Origin: Bacillota bacterium
Lineage (GTDB): Bacteria > Bacillota > Clostridia > Christensenellales > CALWSW01
Reading direction: 5' to 3'
DNA: 12,424 nucleotides
Assembly: GCA_023402915.1 (NCBI GenBank)
Contig: JAEYFO010000166.1
Location: 1-12,424, forward strand
The notes beneath the pieces are model-generated. The model ran no database searches. It worked only from the letters and a program-made list of their open reading frames with translations, and was not told the DNA's origin. Numbering within the stretch: position 1 is the stretch's first letter; each line of letters opens with the position of its first letter. Position numbers and translations under genes: made by a program. Below, in pieces: positions 1 to 5,789 of this stretch.

Positions 1-282
1 GTCGTGTATTGCTTCATGCTCTATTTCATGTGCACCAGCTACGCGAAAATGGCCCACGGCGTTGGCGATGAAGGGTGCGCCCACCATTTCATCTCCCATA
101 TGTGGGTGGACATCGTCGCCACCGCCCTGGAGATCGTCGCCCACCTCTTCGGTCTGGAGGGAATTCCCTATTATATTGTTTCCGTCGTGTGCATCGTGTG
201 CGAGATCATGCTCATGACCCATATGTGGCATTTCTACCGCCATTATGACGGTCATCTTGCAAGCAACGGTGCCTACGCCTGA
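1..282 (+). CDS. C-terminal end of an unidentified His/Met-rich membrane protein (5' truncated)
   Basis: The frame is open from the first base of the window and ends with TGA at 280-282, so only the last 93 residues of a longer protein are present; the GTG at position 4 is not a credible start because no ribosome binding site can be seen. The fragment is strongly hydrophobic, with likely membrane segments at about residues 1-14, 33-50 and 55-74 of the fragment, and a short polar tail. It is rich in His and Met: His occurs in AKMAH, CAHHF, ISHMW, AHLF, THMWHFYRHY and DGH. I do not recognise the family. An intrinsic terminator follows 18 bases after the stop, so this gene closes the transcription unit upstream of the aldolase module. 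A membrane role is inferred from composition only. Confidence 0.6.
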   Translation, partial: VVYCFMLYFMCTSYAKMAHGVGDEGCAHHFISHMWVDIVATALEIVAHLFGLEGIPYYIVSVVCIVCEIMLMTHMWHFYRHYDGHLASNGAYA

Positions 283-300
283 GATTGCTGCTTCGTTTTG

Positions 301-346
301 CCGCCGGGCTTTCGTCGGTTCTGCCGCCTGCCCGGCGGTTTTTTTT
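301..346 (+). terminator. Rho-independent terminator of the upstream membrane-protein gene
   Basis: A perfect 9-bp stem, CCGCCGGGC at 301-309 and GCCCGGCGG at 330-338, encloses a 20-base loop and is followed directly by eight T residues at 339-346. It lies 18 bases downstream of the stop codon at 282 and separates the first gene from the aldolase promoter region. Confidence 0.9.
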
Positions 347-816
347 GCGCCCGTTTCCCGGCTGTTTTCCAAAAAGTGCAAAAAATTTTCGGGTGAAGTT
401 TTGGAGAAAATTTGCCCGCACGAATTTTCAATACAAGTTGCTGCGGAACGAATTGTTTTCACCCGGTGAGAATTTGTCATGGGCACGATCAGATTCCCGC
501 AACCGGACAAGAGGAAAGACAACTTGTATGCTTTTCGCTGGAGAGATGCGGCGCGCTTTCTTTTCAAAACAAAGAAAATTGACCGAAAACGCCAAAAAAC
601 ACCGATTTTCCGGCGGGATTTTCCGATGAAACAGCGCAGGATAGAGGGAGGTTGTTTGAAATCAAAGAGAAAAGCAGGCTGTTAGAAAAACAGTAAATCG
701 CGGTTTGACGAAAATAAAACGTGAAATTACGAAAATATTTTACAAAAATGCGATGAAAAAACCAATCGCAAAGGCGAAACCACCAGCGCCGCGCAAGAAG
801 AAATCATACAGGTTAT
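347..816. other. Gene-free stretch upstream of the aldolase promoter
   Basis: No convincing gene is visible here. Short open frames exist on the plus strand (for example 479-685) but lack ribosome binding sites and plausible protein composition. The composition drifts from GC-rich to A-rich towards 700-780, typical of upstream regulatory DNA. Small symmetric sequences include TCACC-C-GGTGA at 459-469 and a GCGAT/ATCGC pair around 750-770. Neither has other support. Confidence 0.5.
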
Positions 817-883
817 ATGTGGTATCTTATGTACCAGACATGTGTTGACAAAACGTTTGATTTGTTGTTAAAATGTCTGCGTA
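817..883. promoter_or_regulatory. Candidate operator: three related half-sites around the aldolase promoter
   Basis: Three copies of an ATGT(CT)GGTA-like half-site are visible: ATGTGGTA at 817-824 (plus), ATGTCTGGTA read on the minus strand at 841-832, and ATGTCTGCGTA at 873-883 (plus). The first two form an inverted pair with arms TGGTA (820-824) and TACCA (832-836). The second and third form a wider inverted pair, CAGACAT (835-841) and ATGTCTG (873-879), that brackets the -35 and -10 boxes. Symmetric half-sites of the GGT...ACC type resemble sites of GntR-family regulators, but that assignment is inference; no regulator gene lies in the window. Confidence 0.5.
845..874 (+). promoter_or_regulatory. 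Sigma-A-type promoter of the aldolase-kinase-dehydrogenase module
   Basis: A perfect -35 box TTGACA at 845-850 is followed after 18 bases by TAAAAT at 869-874 (five of six consensus bases). Transcription would begin near 881 and leave a leader of about 80 bases. Inverted repeats overlap both boxes, so repression by steric blocking is plausible. This is the only strong promoter visible upstream of the module. Confidence 0.7.
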
Positions 884-887
884 AACC

Positions 888-912
888 GGCGGACGTCCCA
901 AGGGGAGCCGCC
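888..912 (+). promoter_or_regulatory. Hairpin at the 5' end of the aldolase mRNA leader
   Basis: GGCGG (888-892) pairs with CCGCC (908-912), and TCCC (896-899) pairs with GGGA (903-906) inside it, across a small internal loop. It lies immediately after the predicted transcription start and has no T-run, so it is not a terminator. It may stabilise the 5' end of the transcript. Confidence 0.4.
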
Positions 913-962
913 CGAAAAACACCTCTCACCAGAGAAATTCAGAGCATGGAGGAACAACTATC

Positions 963-1655
963 ATGATGACTGTGGACCAGTTTGCAAAGCATTTCGACCT
1001 GGCATGGCTCGCTCCCGACGCTCAGGAAAAGGACATCATCGCCGCTTGCGCCACCGCCGCCAAGTATAAGGTCAACTCCGTCAACGTCAATTCCTGCTGG
1101 GCCGCCCTGGCCAAGAAGGAACTCGAAGGCACCGGCGTCGGCCCCAGCGCCGTCATCGGCTTCCCCTATGGCGCCTGCATTTCCGAGTGCAAGTATCTCG
1201 AGCTGGAAAAAATGGTCGAGCTGGGCTGCACCGCCTGCGACATGGTCGTCAACATCGGCGCCATGAAGGATCATAACTACGCGCTCGTCGAAGCGGAGAT
1301 CAGGAAGTTCGTCGAGATCTGCAAGCCCGCCAACTGCGACACCAAGCTGATCTTCGAAGTGGGCTTCCTGACGGATGAAATGATCGCCGATCTGACCAGG
1401 ATCTGCTGCGATGCCGGCGTGACCTACGTCAAGACCGCCACCGGCAGCCAGGCGTTCCCGGACATCAAGCAGGTCAAGATCATGAAGGCCAACCTCTCCG
1501 GCGATACGAAGATCAAGGTCTCCGGCGTGCCGCGCACCTTCACGCTGCCCGCCGCCATGTATGCCTTCGATCACCTCGGCGTCAGCCTCATCGGCACCCG
1601 TTCCGCCGGCAAGATCGTCGCCGCTTACGCCGAATATCTCGAAGAGATCAAGTAA
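963..1655 (+). CDS. deoC: DeoC-family class I aldolase (deoxyribose-phosphate aldolase-like)
   Basis: A 230-residue cytoplasmic TIM-barrel aldolase of the DeoC family; typical members are 215-260 residues. Characteristic motifs appear in order: VIGFPYGA (64-71), DMVVNIGAMK (93-102), the Schiff-base lysine motif YVKTATG with Lys157, the second active-site lysine in IKVSG (Lys185), and LIGTRSAGK (209-217). Asp93 matches the catalytic Asp of DeoC. Known DeoC enzymes cleave 2-deoxyribose 5-phosphate to acetaldehyde and glyceraldehyde 3-phosphate. Several canonical positions differ: the N-terminal DHTLL is FDLAWL, the CVNP-type strand is VNVNS, and the phosphate-binding SGGIR is SGVPR. The true substrate may therefore not be deoxyribose 5-phosphate. 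The start is supported by GGAGGA at 948-953, 9 bases upstream; the second ATG at 966 is possible. First gene of the module with the FGGY kinase and iron-dependent dehydrogenase. Confidence 0.8.
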   Translation: MMTVDQFAKHFDLAWLAPDAQEKDIIAACATAAKYKVNSVNVNSCWAALAKKELEGTGVGPSAVIGFPYGACISECKYLELEKMVELGCTACDMVVNIGAMKDHNYALVEAEIRKFVEICKPANCDTKLIFEVGFLTDEMIADLTRICCDAGVTYVKTATGSQAFPDIKQVKIMKANLSGDTKIKVSGVPRTFTLPAAMYAFDHLGVSLIGTRSAGKIVAAYAEYLEEIK

Positions 1656-1694
1656 GCGACGAGCAGGGAGCGATGAGCAATGAGCAATGAGCAA
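1653..1694 (+). repeat. Tandem heptamer repeat overlapping the aldolase stop codon
   Basis: Six consecutive 7-base units fit an NGAGCAA-like consensus: TAAGCGA, CGAGCAG, GGAGCGA, then three exact TGAGCAA copies. The first, degenerate unit contains the TAA stop of the aldolase gene. The repeat has no stem structure and is not obviously coding. Confidence 0.75.
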
Positions 1695-2084
1695 TTGGCA
1701 AAAGGCCGCTCCCGCCGTGTTTCAAAACAAGTCGACCCCATTGCGTGAGCCTCATTTTGTCCCGCGCGGCAGCGGCCGCGCCTGAGCGTACACGGAGCAG
1801 ACCGGTTTTTTCCATCGAAAACAGCCGGTTTGGCCCGTGTATCTTCAGATAGGGCGCGCAATCGTTTTCTTTTTCACGAGGTTTCCCATCCGGAAGTTCC
1901 GGTGTTTCCTTTCTAAAAAAGCGTATCCATTCAGGCGAAACTCAAAAAAATACGCCCGCTTCTCCGGCAGGGGCGCAAAGCACGCAGCCCGTTCATTCAA
2001 TCAATGCTGGAGGAAGAAAAATTATTTTTTAACATTTCTTTTCCGTTTCCGTTCATTCCGCAACTCATCCGCTGTGCAAAGAAG
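1695..2084. other. Long spacer between aldolase and kinase genes
   Basis: No gene is supported in this roughly 390-base spacer. It contains a perfect GC-rich hairpin, GCGCGGC (1764-1770) with GCCGCGC (1775-1781) and a 4-base loop, and a weaker CCGG-based stem around 1802-1828. Neither has a T-run, so neither is a clear terminator and read-through into the kinase gene is plausible. The base texture (short A/T runs alternating with GC blocks) resembles the other spacers of the window. No good promoter is seen. Confidence 0.5.
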
Positions 2085-2092
2085 AAGGAGGT
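2085..2092 (+). promoter_or_regulatory. Ribosome binding site that fixes the kinase start
   Basis: AAGGAGGT lies 4 bases upstream of the ATG at 2097. It selects this start over the in-frame ATG at 2004, whose extra 31 residues do not look like an FGGY N-terminus. Confidence 0.85.
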
Positions 2093-2096
2093 ACCC

Positions 2097-3674
2097 ATGT
2101 CCAAGTATTTCGTTTCCATCGACCTCGGCACCACCGGCACCAATGCAGTCGTTTTTGACGAAAAGGGAAACATCGCCGGCATCGGCTCGTTCGACACGCC
2201 CACCTATTTCCCGCGCCCCGGCCATGTGGAACAGGATCCCCACGAAGTGGTCGATCTGCTTTACAGCGCCACCAAATACGCCGTCGCCAAATCCGGCGTC
2301 GATCCCAAGGACATCGCCGGCATCTCCTTTAGCCACATGTGCTGCTCGTTCGTGCCCGTGGACAGGGAGGGCAACTTCCTGCACCGCATGATTTTGTGGA
2401 ACGACTTCCGCGGCGAGGAAATGTTCCCCTTCATGAAGGAAAAGCTGGCCGAGCACGGCATCTCCGAGCTGGACGACTACAACTTCACCGGCTATCCCTT
2501 CGGCCCGCTGGCCACCACGCCCAAGTTCCTGTGGATCAAGAAGTACATGCCCGAAGTGTACGAAAAGACCTACAAGTTCATCGGTCTGGAAGCGCTCATG
2601 ATCTCCTCCTTCACGGACAATCATGACGAATATTGGGACGATAAGCCCGGCCTGACGTACACCAAGCTCTCCAACAACGACACCTTCGAGCTGGATCCCT
2701 TCCGCGCCGAGCTGTACGGCATCGACATCAACAAGTATCCCGGCCGCAAGGATCCCGGCGCGTTCGTGGGTACGGTGCCCGCCCGGGTGGCCAAGCTGAC
2801 CGGCCTGCTCGAAGGCACTCCCGTCTACGCGGGCGCGGGCGACCAGCGCTGCGCGGCCGTGGGCGCAGGCGTTGCCGAGGACGGCATGATCTCCGGCGTT
2901 CTGGGCACGGCGGGCGTGATCCACGCCTATTCCTCCAAGCCCGTCCGCCATCCCGAGGGCAAGATCTCCATCATGGGCCATGCCGGCACCGGCCATTGGC
3001 AGGTGGAAGGTTCCTCCAACTCCGGCGCGTCCTCCCTGCGCTGGTACCGCGACGTGTTCGCCCAGACCGAAGTGGCGTTCTCCAAGCTCTCCGGCAAGGA
3101 CGTGTACTCCATCATCTCCGATCTGGCGGCCAAGTCCCCCGTCGGCGCGAACGGCGTGATCTACGCCCCCTGGCTGGGCGGCTGCGACTGCCCGCGCTTT
3201 GACGGCAACGGCCGCGCCACGTTCACGGGCATTTCCTTCTCCCACAACAAGAACGACATCGCCCGTTCCGTGCTCGAGGGCGTCTGCTACGAAATGCGCT
3301 CCATGATCGACGACGCGGACCGCACGCTCGGCTTCCGCACCGAGACGCTGCGCACCGTGGGCGGCGGCGCCAAGTCCCGCCTCTGGAACCAGATCCAGGC
3401 CGACGTTTACAACAAGAAGATCGAGACCCTCAAGTGCGCCGAATCCACCGCGCTGGGCGCTGCGCTCTTTGCGGCCATCGGCTCCGGCACCTACAAGGAC
3501 GTTCACGAAGCCATCGCCAACATGGTGCAGGTGGACTACTGCCTCGAGCCCATCCCGGAAAACGTCGCCCGCTACGAAGAGCTGTACCAGATCTACTGCG
3601 AGCTGTATGAGGATCTGGCCAAGCGCGTGTTCCCGGCCATCAAGAAGTACCAGGATCGCTGCTTCGAGGCGTAA
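2097..3674 (+). CDS. FGGY-family carbohydrate kinase (xylulokinase-like, substrate unknown)
   Basis: A 525-residue cytoplasmic kinase of the FGGY family (usual length about 480-540), transferring phosphate from ATP to a hydroxyl of a sugar or polyol. Landmarks: the first phosphate loop DLGTTGTNAVVFD (9-21), the PGHVEQDP segment (41-48), the catalytic base in AGAGDQ (Asp249), the second phosphate loop GVLGTAGV (267-274), and the C-terminal signature TVGGGAKSRLWNQ (420-432) followed by ESTALGAA (449-456). Xylulokinases carry a QMHG-type substrate motif after the first domain strand; here the equivalent stretch reads SFSHMCCSF (77-85), so xylulose is not assured. Autoinducer-2 kinase (LsrK) belongs to the same family, but the partner aldolase is not LsrF-like. 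The gene lies 441 bases after the aldolase gene and 474 bases before the dehydrogenase gene, all in one direction. Confidence 0.88.
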   Translation: MSKYFVSIDLGTTGTNAVVFDEKGNIAGIGSFDTPTYFPRPGHVEQDPHEVVDLLYSATKYAVAKSGVDPKDIAGISFSHMCCSFVPVDREGNFLHRMILWNDFRGEEMFPFMKEKLAEHGISELDDYNFTGYPFGPLATTPKFLWIKKYMPEVYEKTYKFIGLEALMISSFTDNHDEYWDDKPGLTYTKLSNNDTFELDPFRAELYGIDINKYPGRKDPGAFVGTVPARVAKLTGLLEGTPVYAGAGDQRCAAVGAGVAEDGMISGVLGTAGVIHAYSSKPVRHPEGKISIMGHAGTGHWQVEGSSNSGASSLRWYRDVFAQTEVAFSKLSGKDVYSIISDLAAKSPVGANGVIYAPWLGGCDCPRFDGNGRATFTGISFSHNKNDIARSVLEGVCYEMRSMIDDADRTLGFRTETLRTVGGGAKSRLWNQIQADVYNKKIETLKCAESTALGAALFAAIGSGTYKDVHEAIANMVQVDYCLEPIPENVARYEELYQIYCELYEDLAKRVFPAIKKYQDRCFEA

Positions 3675-3675
3675 G

Positions 3676-3711
3676 CAGAAAAAACTGCGGGGAGGGGACG
3701 GGTCAGTCCCC
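3676..3711 (+). other. Two small hairpins just after the kinase gene
   Basis: GCAG-AAAAAA-CTGC follows the stop codon directly, then GGGGAC (3694-3699) pairs with GTCCCC (3706-3711) around a 6-base loop. The second is followed by CTTC-type sequence rather than a T-run. The GGGGAC...GTCCCC hairpin has the look of REP-like intergenic palindromes of Bacillota, but that is inference. They are not strong terminators. Confidence 0.4.
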
Positions 3712-4070
3712 TTCTCCATGAAAAAGCAGAGCAGGCCCGGCCGCGTTGTCCCGCCGTGAAAAAGCCGCCGGGGAGCCCCGCGTGCGCGCCGTCTCATCCC
3801 CAATGAGCCGCTTGGAAAAAGAGCAGTCCGCTGCGGCGCGGGTCATCCGGCTTGAAAAAGCATGAGTTTCCGCAGTACAGTCCGCAAGGGGCGTTCTCCG
3901 CAAACCGGCTGCCGCGTCCCAATGGGAGGATCGGCCGGTCAAAAAAGAACGGTGCGGCGCGGCCTGCCCGCCTGAAAAGGGAAAAGGGTCGTCCGGCGCG
4001 GCGCTTCCGTTTTGAAAAAAAGCGGCCTTCCGGGCGCGGGCAGCCCTGTTTTTCAAAAAAAGTCGATCCC
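3712..4070. repeat. Degenerate tandem array filling the kinase-dehydrogenase spacer
   Basis: A TGAAAAAG-like core recurs near 3719, 3757, 3812, 3853, 3938, 3973, 4012 and 4050. Most intervals are about 35-41 bases, or roughly 55 or 85 where a core has decayed. Between cores lie GC-rich blocks with recurring GCGCGGC-type strings. The copies are too diverged to be a fresh duplication. No gene is supported on either strand; open frames here are a by-product of the composition. A similar array lies at 8102-8439. Confidence 0.55.
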
Positions 4071-4148
4071 TTAAACCCCCAACCAAATTGTTCCGGCGAA
4101 GGGCGGTCTCTGCGCTCTTTGCGTCCCGTCTGAAAAAGGAGAAGTATC

Positions 4149-5300
4149 ATGACCTTCACGTTTTACACCGCAAACAAAATCGTCTTTAAGCAGGGCGCGC
4201 TGAAAGAAGCGGGCGCGCACATCGGCCATCTGGGCAAGAAGTTCCTCATCGTGGTGGACCCCTTCTTCGCCACGTCCCCCCATATGGACACGCTGACCAG
4301 CCAGCTCAGGGAAGCGGGCGCGGATTACGTGGTGTTCAGCGAAGTGCGCGGCGAGCCGACGGTCGATCTGGTGGACGAAGTGAGCGAATTTGCCGTCAGG
4401 AACGGCTGCGACGCGGTCATTTCCCTCGGCGGCGGCAGCTGCATCGACGTGGGCAAGGCCACGGCGGCCATCATCACCAACGGCGGGCCGTCGCAGGACT
4501 ACCTCGAGGTGGTCGGCAAGGGCAAGAAAGTCACGAAGGAACCCGTGCCCTTTGTGACCATCCCCACCACGGCGGGCACCGGCTCGGAAGTGACGAAGAA
4601 CGCCGTTCTCGGCTCCAAGACCCAGGGCTTCAAGCGCTCCATGCGCGACGACAAGATGGTCGCCACGGTGGCCATCGTCGATCCGCTCCTGACGGTGGGC
4701 TGCCCCAGGAAGGTCACGGCCAACTCGGGCATCGACGCCATGACCCACCTCATCGAGGCGTACACCACCTTCCGCGCCACCCCCATCAGCGACGGTCTGG
4801 CGCTCAAGGGCATCGAGCTGGCGGGCAGGTATCTCCAGCGCGCCTATGAAAACGGCGAGGACATCGAGGCCCGCGAGGGCATGTGCGCGGCGGCGCTGCT
4901 GGGCGGCATGGCGTTCGCCAACTCCGGCCTGGGCGCGGCGCACGGCTTCGGCATGGCCTTTGGCATCAAGTATCATCTGCCTCACGGCGAGGCCTGCGGC
5001 ATCGCGCTGCCCCATGTGGTGCGCCTGAACGCCCGCGCCTGCCCCGAGAAGATGGACAGGGTGGGCGAAGCCCTCACCGGCAAGCGCTTTGACAAGCCCG
5101 GCGAAGGCACGCAGGCCGCCATCGATTTCCTCTTCGCGCTCAACAAGGCGCTGGGCATCGAGCCGGATTACAAGTTCCTCCACATCCCCGAAAGCGAGAT
5201 CCCCGCCATGGCGCAGGGCAGCAAGGGCACCAGCATGACCAGCAACCCCGTGCAGCTCTCCGACGCGGAGCTGGAAGAGTTCCTCCGGGGGATTATGTAA
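4149..5300 (+). CDS. Iron-containing (group III) alcohol dehydrogenase
   Basis: A 383-residue cytoplasmic dehydrogenase of normal length for the iron-dependent family, which interconverts aldehydes and alcohols with NAD(P)H. Seen in order: an N-terminal nucleotide-binding domain with ISLGGGSCIDVGK (91-103) and IPTTAGTGSE (138-147), then the metal site. All four metal ligands are present: Asp196 and His200 in GIDAMTHLIEAY, His265 in AAHGFG, and His279 in LPHGEACGIALP. The residue four after His265 is Met269 where FucO has His, so the pocket differs from lactaldehyde reductase. The C-terminus has the usual TSNPVQLSD pattern. AAGGAG at 4136-4141 lies 7 bases before the start. As last gene of the module it would reduce the aldehyde released by the aldolase, as FucO does in fucose breakdown; this role is inferred from position. 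Confidence 0.9.
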   Translation: MTFTFYTANKIVFKQGALKEAGAHIGHLGKKFLIVVDPFFATSPHMDTLTSQLREAGADYVVFSEVRGEPTVDLVDEVSEFAVRNGCDAVISLGGGSCIDVGKATAAIITNGGPSQDYLEVVGKGKKVTKEPVPFVTIPTTAGTGSEVTKNAVLGSKTQGFKRSMRDDKMVATVAIVDPLLTVGCPRKVTANSGIDAMTHLIEAYTTFRATPISDGLALKGIELAGRYLQRAYENGEDIEAREGMCAAALLGGMAFANSGLGAAHGFGMAFGIKYHLPHGEACGIALPHVVRLNARACPEKMDRVGEALTGKRFDKPGEGTQAAIDFLFALNKALGIEPDYKFLHIPESEIPAMAQGSKGTSMTSNPVQLSDAELEEFLRGIM

Positions 5301-5323
5301 GAGAACGGTGGGGAGACTTTTTA

Positions 5324-5384
5324 CCAAATTTTCCTGCCGAAAATTTGGCATTTCAACAAGGAGGCATGTCACCCTTTGGGTGAC
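5324..5384 (+). other. Two perfect hairpins after the dehydrogenase gene
   Basis: CCAAATTTTC (5324-5333) and GAAAATTTGG (5339-5348) form a 10-bp stem with a 5-base loop. GTCACCC (5368-5374) and GGGTGAC (5378-5384) form a 7-bp stem with a TTT loop. Neither is followed by a T-run. They precede the true terminator and may protect the 3' end of the transcript; that role is inference. Confidence 0.55.
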
Positions 5385-5387
5385 GAC

Positions 5388-5426
5388 CTTTGAAAAAATC
5401 CCCTAAAGACCCAAAAACTTTCAAAA
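5388..5426 (-). repeat. Dispersed intergenic element, copy A (partial)
   Basis: Read on the minus strand this stretch contains TTGAAAGTTTTT, then GGGTC, then AGGGGAT followed by TTTTTTCAAA, in the same order and almost the same spacing as 7124-7165 on the plus strand. Unlike the other two copies it lacks the matching right arm. Confidence 0.6.
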
Positions 5427-5463
5427 AAAGGGCAGGCGGAAAAGGATCCGTCTGCCTTTTTTT
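5423..5463. terminator. Bidirectional intrinsic terminator ending the metabolic module
   Basis: GGCAGGCGGA (5431-5440) pairs with TCCGTCTGCC (5447-5456), ten pairs including one G-U, around a 6-base loop. Seven A residues precede the stem and seven T residues follow it, so it can act in either direction. It closes the aldolase-kinase-dehydrogenase unit and marks the change to AT-rich sequence. Confidence 0.9.
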
Positions 5464-5697
5464 GTTTTGGGTTTGGGAAGGCTCATTGCCTAAAAAGCAT
5501 TTTTTAAGAAGGACTACCAATTGTGTGCTGAAAAGGGTAAGCTGTCTGTGTAGAAGAACGATAAAGATCACAAGGATGGAATAGTTAAAAAATTCTATTG
5601 AAATAGGCTGATCTGAAAATTTGTGACCAAATATTTTTTGAAAAAATAAAATTGTGCGATATTTTAACTTAAATGAAGAAAAAATAGATGAAAAATA
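5464..5697. other. AT-rich gene-free stretch before the lipoprotein promoter
   Basis: No gene is visible. The sequence becomes markedly AT-rich relative to the flanking genes, with A/T tracts and a TATTTTTT-G-AAAAAATA palindrome at 5632-5648. It belongs with the AT-rich lipoprotein gene that follows. Confidence 0.5.
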
Positions 5698-5726
5698 TTG
5701 AAGTATGAGGAAATAAATGCTATAAT
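5698..5726 (+). promoter_or_regulatory. Promoter of the lipoprotein gene
   Basis: A perfect -10 box TATAAT at 5721-5726 has the extended TGC just upstream. A TTGAAG -35 box lies at 5698-5703, giving a 17-base spacer. Transcription would start near 5733. An inverted repeat TTTCAGC (5738-5744) and GCTGAAA (5762-5768) would form a hairpin in the 5' leader just before the ribosome binding site (GGAGGGG, 5772-5778). Confidence 0.8.
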
Positions 5727-5789
5727 AAAACATATTATTTCAGCGGCTTTCGGGGGATACTGCTGAAAAAGGGAGGGGAAGAAAGAGAA

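Noticed and set aside
656..685. Leader peptide of about nine residues after a GGGAGG sequence
   Set aside because: It lies upstream of the predicted promoter at 845-874, so it would not be on the module transcript, and nothing else supports expression.
1764..1828. Terminator between the aldolase and kinase genes
   Set aside because: The GC-rich stem at 1764-1781 has no T-run after it, and the CCGG stem is short with its T-run inside the loop.
2004..2096. Longer N-terminus for the kinase starting at 2004
   Set aside because: AAGGAGGT directly precedes the ATG at 2097 and the FGGY domain starts at MSKYF; the extra residues have no family counterpart.
963..3674. Autoinducer-2 breakdown pair (LsrF aldolase/thiolase with LsrK kinase)
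   Set aside because: The pairing of families is suggestive, but the aldolase is 230 residues with DeoC-type motifs rather than the ~290-residue LsrF, and there are no Lsr transporter or regulator genes.
2022..3803. 593-residue open frame on the minus strand opposite the kinase
   Set aside because: It is a mirror of GC-rich codon use in the kinase gene. It has Gly/Ala/His-rich low-complexity composition and no recognisable motif, whereas the plus strand encodes a complete FGGY kinase.
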